A DNA stretch of 12,027 bases from Planctomycetota bacterium. Lineage in GTDB: Bacteria > Planctomycetota > UBA8742 > SKZP01. A program made the translations under genes and the position numbers. Under the pieces are notes generated by a model that saw only the letters and a program-made list of their open reading frames with translations, did not search any database and was not told the DNA's origin. Position 1 is the first letter of the stretch. Every line of letters begins with the position of its first letter. Below, piece after piece: positions 7,696 through 12,027 of the stretch. The stretch spans positions 1 to 12,027 of the forward strand of contig SKZP01000173.1 of assembly GCA_007127275.1 (NCBI GenBank). Reading direction: 5' to 3'.

Positions 7696-9615
7696 CTAGT
7701 CGCGGCCTTCGTCACGGATGGCGCCGATCATCGCGTTCACGTCGGCAGTGACGTGGTTGATCGCCGAGGGGGCGGCGGCGACCTTTAACTTGTAGAGTTG
7801 GCCGTCGTGCTCGAAGAATGCGGCGACGACCATGCGGTCGCGGGCGCTGAAGAAGTCGCGGCCGCCGAGGGCAACGCGGTAGACGTCACCACCGGGCCGT
7901 TCGAGCGTTCCACGGGAAAGGGTCCGCGGCTCGCCGTATTGCTGGCGCAGCGCCTCGACCTGTTCGTTGCGCGCGTCTTCGTCGAAGTTGTCGAGCGTGC
8001 CTTCGAGCAGGCGCACGCGCACGAACTTCTTGCGCTCCGACTCCGGGGCGCGGAAGGTGACGACGTCGTCCCCCTCCTGGATCAGTTCGAAGCCGGGGCG
8101 CGGCAACTCGAAGGCGAACGGCTTGTCGTCACCGCGGGCGTAGCGGCGGTTGTCGAAGTAAGGCGACTGGATGGCCGGTTCGTTCGGCACTGGCGGCACG
8201 TCCGGCACGAGGTTGGTGCGCGGCGCCCGCTGCCAATCCTTGCGCTTGCAGTTGAGGGCTGCGTCGAGCACCTCCTGCACGGCCTCCTTCGGAATGCTCT
8301 CCAAAACGACCACGTCCTTGCCGTCTCGCTTGAGGACGCAGAAGGTGTCCTCGCTGTCGGCGAAGACGTAGTTCTGCAGGGACTCCTCGTCCTGCGGCGC
8401 CGCGTCGCCGTACTTTTCCTGCAAGAGGTTGCGGTAGAGTTCGAAGAACTGGCGCGAGTCGGACGCACTCTCCCATGTCGTCGCCCATACCATGGCAAGC
8501 TCGTCGTTCTCCGGGTGGTGGAACACTACGAGGCGGTCTCCCATCCAGCCCTCGGCCGTCTCTTGGGCAACGGCGCGAATGCTGCGGCGGTTGGCGAACA
8601 TCTCCTCGAAGTAGCACCACAGGAAAAACTCGCCGAGCGTGTCACGGTCCAACTCTTCCCAGCCCTTGCCAAGCATCTCCGCGTAGTCCTCCGGCAGCGC
8701 CAACACGACCGGATTGACGCGCTCGTCGAGGTATTTCTCCGGGTGCAGAATCTGCGTCGTGCTTGCCGGCAGGTCGTCGAACATCTTGTTGACCGTTTCC
8801 CAGCCCCCGTTGTCGCGGCGCCGCGCCTCGATGCCGAGGGTGTTGCCCATCGCGTAGGGGAAGGTGATGGTTTGCAGAATCGTCTCCGGCAGATTCGTAT
8901 CCCCCGAGATCATGGACGAGCCGGGACGCCCACTGAGCATTTGTCGAACCAACGGGTCCTCGTAGCTGAGTTGGTCAGAGTCCTGCAGCATGAAGTCCCA
9001 CTGCATGGTCACCGCGGTGATTTCGACGGTGGCGGTGCGGGCGAGCATCTCGTCGGTGCTGAGTTGGTCGGCGTCGACGAGGTTGAGCAGGTCGAAGTGC
9101 TGGTCGTCAAGAGCGTGGGTCAGCTCGTGCGCAATGACCATCTCGTCGGTGCCGCGCCCGAAGCGCATGCGCAACAGCCGGTCGTTCAGTTGTTCCTCGG
9201 CACTCATCTCCGGATTGACGACGAGGTTGAGCTTGCGGGAACGAGGGTCGTAGTAGCCGGCGACGCCCTGGCTATACATCTCGACCATCTCCGCACGCAT
9301 GTCGAAGTCACGGTCGACGAGGCCGAGCTTGTGCAACACGAGACTCGACCGGCGAAACTCTTCCTTCGCCTCCTCGGTTTGTAAGTCGGCCATCAGCTCT
9401 TCTTGCAACTCCTCCGGTGTCGTTACGCCCGTGCGCGGCGTAAACTTCCAGTCCAGCCCCCGCAACTCCGCCACCTGTGGCAGAATCTCCTCGGCCATCT
9501 GAATTGCCGAGCGCTCGCGCTCACGCATCTCCGCATCACGCTGCGCGTCGGCCAACGGCATAAACGCCGCGAGAAGCAGCACCAAAGCCGCGCAAATTCG
9601 TATCGCCATTGTCAC
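7696..9615 (-). CDS. Secreted HExxH zinc metallopeptidase-like protein
   Basis: This is a 639-residue protein of unknown substrate. Residues 2-24 form a signal peptide (AIRICAALVLLLAAFMPLADA, cleavage probably before Gln25), so it is exported. The zinc-binding motif is His163-Glu164-Leu-Thr-His167 in IAHELTHALDDQHFDL, the form found in minigluzincin-type bacterial proteins; Glu198 (TATVEITAV) is a likely third ligand. Residues 110-135 (SQGVAGYYDPRSRKLNLVV) are the strands that usually precede this helix. The C-terminal part from about residue 500 (FAFELPRPGFELI...) resembles PsbP/Mog1-like 'FxFxxPxGW' domains, suggesting a binding module. GTG at 9615 is preferred over ATG at 9609 because GGAGG lies six bases upstream of it. 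The gene stands alone between noncoding spacers. The metal site is clear; proteolysis itself is inferred. Confidence 0.88.
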   Translation of the reverse strand: MTMAIRICAALVLLLAAFMPLADAQRDAEMRERERSAIQMAEEILPQVAELRGLDWKFTPRTGVTTPEELQEELMADLQTEEAKEEFRRSSLVLHKLGLVDRDFDMRAEMVEMYSQGVAGYYDPRSRKLNLVVNPEMSAEEQLNDRLLRMRFGRGTDEMVIAHELTHALDDQHFDLLNLVDADQLSTDEMLARTATVEITAVTMQWDFMLQDSDQLSYEDPLVRQMLSGRPGSSMISGDTNLPETILQTITFPYAMGNTLGIEARRRDNGGWETVNKMFDDLPASTTQILHPEKYLDERVNPVVLALPEDYAEMLGKGWEELDRDTLGEFFLWCYFEEMFANRRSIRAVAQETAEGWMGDRLVVFHHPENDELAMVWATTWESASDSRQFFELYRNLLQEKYGDAAPQDEESLQNYVFADSEDTFCVLKRDGKDVVVLESIPKEAVQEVLDAALNCKRKDWQRAPRTNLVPDVPPVPNEPAIQSPYFDNRRYARGDDKPFAFELPRPGFELIQEGDDVVTFRAPESERKKFVRVRLLEGTLDNFDEDARNEQVEALRQQYGEPRTLSRGTLERPGGDVYRVALGGRDFFSARDRMVVAAFFEHDGQLYKLKVAAAPSAINHVTADVNAMIGAIRDEGRD

Positions 9616-9621
9616 AGGTAG

Positions 9622-9626
9622 CCTCC
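9622..9626 (-). promoter_or_regulatory. Ribosome-binding site deciding the GTG start of the metallopeptidase
   Basis: GGAGG on the reverse strand is six bases before GTG (9615-9613) but twelve before the in-frame ATG (9609-9607). The spacing favours GTG, which adds two residues before the signal peptide. Either start gives an exported protein. Confidence 0.65.
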
Positions 9627-9648
9627 GTCGTCACTCAGGGAAAGGAAA

Positions 9649-9679
9649 GGGAACGTCCGGGGAGCAGGGGGTAGAGGGG
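9649..9679 (+). other. Canonical G-quadruplex motif upstream of the metallopeptidase gene
   Basis: Four G-runs (9649-9651, 9659-9662, 9667-9671, 9676-9679) are separated by loops of 7, 4 and 4 bases, meeting the G3+ N1-7 rule. The motif is on the strand opposite the gene, 34-64 bases before its GTG, so the DNA template strand could fold while the mRNA would be C-rich. Folding is predicted from the pattern alone. Confidence 0.55.
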
Positions 9680-9704
9680 TCCGCACCACGTGGCACGGTG
9701 GGCC

Positions 9705-9723
9705 CACCGGTTCGCAACCGGTG
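9705..9723. repeat. Hairpin related to the 44-bp repeat family
   Basis: CACCGGTT and AACCGGTG form a perfect eight-base stem around CGC. The flanking GCCCAC on the left and the TCGC at its turn match the tandem units at 9866-9974, but the stem bases differ on both arms together. It appears to be a diverged relative that kept the fold. Confidence 0.55.
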
Positions 9724-9865
9724 ATACGCGCCAGTCGCCCGGGGTGTTTGGCGCCGCGCGGACAACGTTCCAATTTTGGTGGCCGGCCGAAAGGGCAAGC
9801 GTCGAAAGCGCCGACATGCGGGTAGCCCGTCAAGATTGACGTCGTGGGTGGCACGTCGCGGCAAA

Positions 9866-9974
9866 GCCCACGGGCTTCGCCGGTGGGTCGCATCTTGATT
9901 GCGCCCCAGGCCCACGGGCTTCGCCCGTGGGTCGCAACTTGATTGCGCCCCAGGCCCACGGGCTCCGCCGGAGC
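9866..9974. repeat. 44-bp tandem repeat array, each unit carrying a hairpin
   Basis: Unit starts at 9866, 9910 and 9954 are exactly 44 bases apart; the third unit is partial. Each unit begins GCCCACGGGCT. The first two continue with TCGC, a GTGGGTCGCA segment and CTTGATTGCGCCCCAG. Unit 2 forms a perfect nine-base stem (CCCACGGGC with GCCCGTGGG, loop TTC); unit 1 has one mismatch; unit 3 switches to a different stem (GCTCC with GGAGC). It lies 57 bases past the mutS stop on the mRNA. There are no spacers as in CRISPR and no T-run. The remaining parts of the 9616-10030 spacer show no gene. Confidence 0.8.
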
Positions 9975-10030
9975 TCATTTCCTGTCAGCTCCTTAGTCAC
10001 CTGCACACCCACGGAATTCATGACACAACA

Positions 10031-12027
10031 CTAGGCCTCGGGCACACGCTTGGCGAGCTGCTGCAGTTTCTCCAGCTTGGCGAGGGCTTCGAGCGGCGTC
10101 AGCGCGTTGATGTCGAGGCTTTGCAACGCGTCGTATACCTCGTCGCCAGCGGGGACGAACAGGGTGAGCTGCACCTGGCGCTTCGTCGCGGCGCGGGTTG
10201 CGTCGGCCTTGCGGCGCTGCATGACGCTTTGCCCCCCTCCTTCGCCGTTGCGCCCCACTGCGCGTGGTTCACCCGGCGGCATCCCCGGCGAGGGCTCGCC
10301 ACCGGTGAGTTCGAGCGACTGCGCTTCGAGATTCTGCAGCATCTCCTCGGCACGGCCGAGCACTTGCGGCGGCAACCCCGCCAGCCGGGCGACATGAATG
10401 CCGTAGCTCTTGTCGGTGCCCCCCTCGACGATCTGGTGCAGAAAGACAACCTCGTCGTTGTGCTCGGCCACGGAGACGTGCACGTTGCGCACCTGCTCGA
10501 ACACGTCCGCAAGACCGGTCAGCTCGTGGTAGTGCGTCGCGAACAGCGTGCGGCAGCCGACGCGCTCCACAAGGTGTTCCATCGCGCTCCAGGCAATGGC
10601 GACCCCGTCGAAGGTGGAGGTGCCGCGGCCGATCTCGTCGAGAATCACGAGGCTTTGCTTCGTGGCATGATTCAAGATGTTCGCGGTCTCGGTCATCTCC
10701 ACCATAAAGGTGCTTTGCCCGCGGGCGAGCTCGTCGGCGGAGCCGAGCCGCGTGAAGATGCGGTCGACAAGGCCAATGCGCGCCGACTCGGCCGGCACGA
10801 ACGAGCCCATGTGCGCAAGCAGCGCAAGCAGTGCGACCTGGCGGATATACGTCGACTTGCCCGCCATGTTCGGCCCGGTGATCACCTGCGCCGGCTGCGC
10901 CTCGGCGAGCACGCAATCATTCGGCACGAACGCCGCTGCCCCCGGCATGGCCTCGATTACCGGGTGGCGCCCATTGCGGATCTCCATCACCGGCGTCTCG
11001 ACAACCTCCGGCCGGCAGTAGCGTCGAGACTCCGCAAGCTCGGCAAGGCCCAGCACCACATCCAACAGCGCCAACTTGCGCGCCGTGTCGAGAAGGGCCG
11101 CGACCTGCCCGGCAAGCTCGTCCCGCAGTGCGAGGAACATCTCGTATTCCAGTTCCTTCGCCCGCTCGTCGGCGCGCAACACCTTGTTCTCGAACTCCTT
11201 GAGTTCCGGCGTCAGGTAACGCTCGGCGTTCTTCAGCGTCTGCTTGCGCTCGTAGTGGGCGGGCACCTTGTCTCGGTTGGCGTGGCTGATCTCGATGTAG
11301 TAGCCGAACACTTTGTTGAAGCCCACCTTGAGCGAGGCAATCCCGCTGGCCTCGATTTCGCGCGCCTGGTACTCGGCCACCCAGGTATCCCCCTCGGCGG
11401 CGAGGTTGCGCAACTCGTCGAGCTCGGCGCTCGCACCGTCGCGAATCAGGCCACCCTCCTTGAGCTGCGACGGCGGCTCGGCGACGAGCGTTTCCTCGAG
11501 CCGGGCGTGCACCTCGCTCAACGGGTCGAAGCCGCGGGCCTCGGCAAGCAACGTCGCCTCGCAGGGAACGAGCGCATTCTTCAGCGCCGGCAGCCGCGCC
11601 AGCGCGTCGCGGATTGCCGCAAGGTCGCGGGGCGTGGCACGTCCGTAGCCCACGCGGCTCGCGAGGCGTTCGAGGTCGCCGAGCCCTTTGAGTGCCGAGC
11701 GCAACTCGCGACGCAGCGTCGCTCCGTCGAGCAACTCCTCGACCGCGTCCTGGCGCCGGCGGATCTCGCCGAGACTCGTCAGCGGCGCGAGCAGCCACTC
11801 GCGCAACAAGCGGCTCCCCATGGGCGTGGCCGTGCGGTCCATCACGCCGACCAAGCTGCCGCGTACCTCCCGCGTGCGCAGCGTTTCGGTCAACTCGAGG
11901 CAGCGGCGCGTCGCCGGGTCGAGCACCAGCGTGCCGCCGGGGTGGACGCGACGCATCGTCACCATGTGCCCCAGCCGCTCGCGCTGTGTCTCGCGCAGGT
12001 ACCCAAGCAGTGCCCCCGCCGCGGCCA
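10031..12027 (-). CDS. mutS: DNA mismatch repair ATPase MutS, N-terminus beyond window
   Basis: MutS binds mismatches and small loops and recruits MutL for strand-specific repair. The frame stays open to the right edge (upstream residues ALLGYLRETQRERLGH), so the first ~240 residues, including the mismatch-reading Phe-x-Glu domain and connector, are outside. Visible are the core lever domain (LDPATRRCLELTETLR, then DRTATPMGSRLLREWL), the clamp (GYYIEISHANRDKVP, then KNAERYLTPELKEFE), Walker A GPNMAGKST near 10852-10878, Walker B LVILDEIGRGTSTFDG near 10620-10660, and the THYHEL H-loop. The C-terminus carries QLTLF, a likely beta-clamp binding motif, and an LTPLEALAKLEKLQQ helix as in MutS1 dimer/tetramer tails. 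This is MutS1, not MutS2: there is no Smr domain. The Met at 11965 is internal, not the start. All ATPase motifs are intact. Confidence 0.97.
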   Translation of the reverse strand, partial: AAAGALLGYLRETQRERLGHMVTMRRVHPGGTLVLDPATRRCLELTETLRTREVRGSLVGVMDRTATPMGSRLLREWLLAPLTSLGEIRRRQDAVEELLDGATLRRELRSALKGLGDLERLASRVGYGRATPRDLAAIRDALARLPALKNALVPCEATLLAEARGFDPLSEVHARLEETLVAEPPSQLKEGGLIRDGASAELDELRNLAAEGDTWVAEYQAREIEASGIASLKVGFNKVFGYYIEISHANRDKVPAHYERKQTLKNAERYLTPELKEFENKVLRADERAKELEYEMFLALRDELAGQVAALLDTARKLALLDVVLGLAELAESRRYCRPEVVETPVMEIRNGRHPVIEAMPGAAAFVPNDCVLAEAQPAQVITGPNMAGKSTYIRQVALLALLAHMGSFVPAESARIGLVDRIFTRLGSADELARGQSTFMVEMTETANILNHATKQSLVILDEIGRGTSTFDGVAIAWSAMEHLVERVGCRTLFATHYHELTGLADVFEQVRNVHVSVAEHNDEVVFLHQIVEGGTDKSYGIHVARLAGLPPQVLGRAEEMLQNLEAQSLELTGGEPSPGMPPGEPRAVGRNGEGGGQSVMQRRKADATRAATKRQVQLTLFVPAGDEVYDALQSLDINALTPLEALAKLEKLQQLAKRVPEA

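Noticed and set aside
7369..7699. Short open frames on both strands (7382-7699, 7458-7649, 7369-7632) in the katG-metallopeptidase spacer
   Set aside because: They read through the GC hairpin and inverted repeat, lack properly spaced ribosome-binding sites and match no known family.
7798..9384. 528-codon plus-strand open frame antisense to the metallopeptidase
   Set aside because: The minus frame has a signal peptide, the HELTH site and a Shine-Dalgarno; the plus frame is an Arg/Val/Glu-rich shadow.
9866..9974. Possible CRISPR array
   Set aside because: Units are contiguous and self-similar over their whole length, with no unique spacers and no cas genes nearby.
9612..10021. Overlapping minus-strand open frames of 60-115 codons across the hairpin array
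   Set aside because: The 44-bp period is not a multiple of three, so the same repeat is read in different frames; their peptides are translations of noncoding repeats.

Overview
The window comes from a GC-rich Gram-negative bacterium: it carries an RND efflux pump with its adaptor, and a secreted metallopeptidase. No rRNA or other strong taxonomic marker is present. Noncoding hairpin repeats, a large secreted HExxH protein of unknown role and weak Shine-Dalgarno use at some genes would fit Planctomycetota, Sumerlaeota or similar environmental lineages, but this is an impression and not a placement.

Layout. (1) 1-91, minus: the first 30 codons of a PTS IIA (PtsN/fructose type) protein, running off the left edge. 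(2) 92-223: a divergent promoter region with a consensus -35/-10 pair for the leftward gene, an extended -10 for the rightward gene, and a GC palindrome between them. (3) 224-4635, plus: a two-gene efflux operon of periplasmic adaptor and RND permease, overlapping by one base. (4) 4885-7077, minus: katG, a complete catalase-peroxidase with its own terminator, ribosome-binding site, and a palindromic DtxR/MntR-like box on its promoter. (5) 7158-7695: about 540 bp without a convincing gene, holding a strong hairpin and a 96-bp element bounded by 17-bp perfect inverted repeats. (6) 7696-9615, minus: a secreted HELTH zinc metallopeptidase-like protein. (7) 9616-10030: a 415-bp spacer with a canonical G-quadruplex motif and a family of hairpin repeats, including 44-bp tandem units. 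(8) 10031-12027, minus: mutS, lacking its N-terminal part because the window ends.

The most unusual object is the adaptor at 224-1348. Its first ~50 residues are not an adaptor N-terminus. They match the membrane start of MnhE/MrpE, a subunit of the multisubunit Na+/H+ antiporter, and join directly to the coiled-coil hairpin of an RND adaptor. The adaptor's export signal and the first half of its lipoyl domain are missing. The best explanations are a chromosomal deletion that fused mrpE to the adaptor gene, or an assembly misjoin; a working fusion is possible but harder to reconcile with topology. The downstream pump also has alanine where its family usually has acidic residues in both proton-relay helices (TM4 and TM10).

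Functionally the window combines envelope efflux, peroxide defence (KatG), DNA mismatch repair (MutS) and a secreted peptidase. Apart from the efflux pair, the genes appear to be separate transcription units. Nothing in the window is a recognisable defence system, prophage, CRISPR array or intact insertion sequence.
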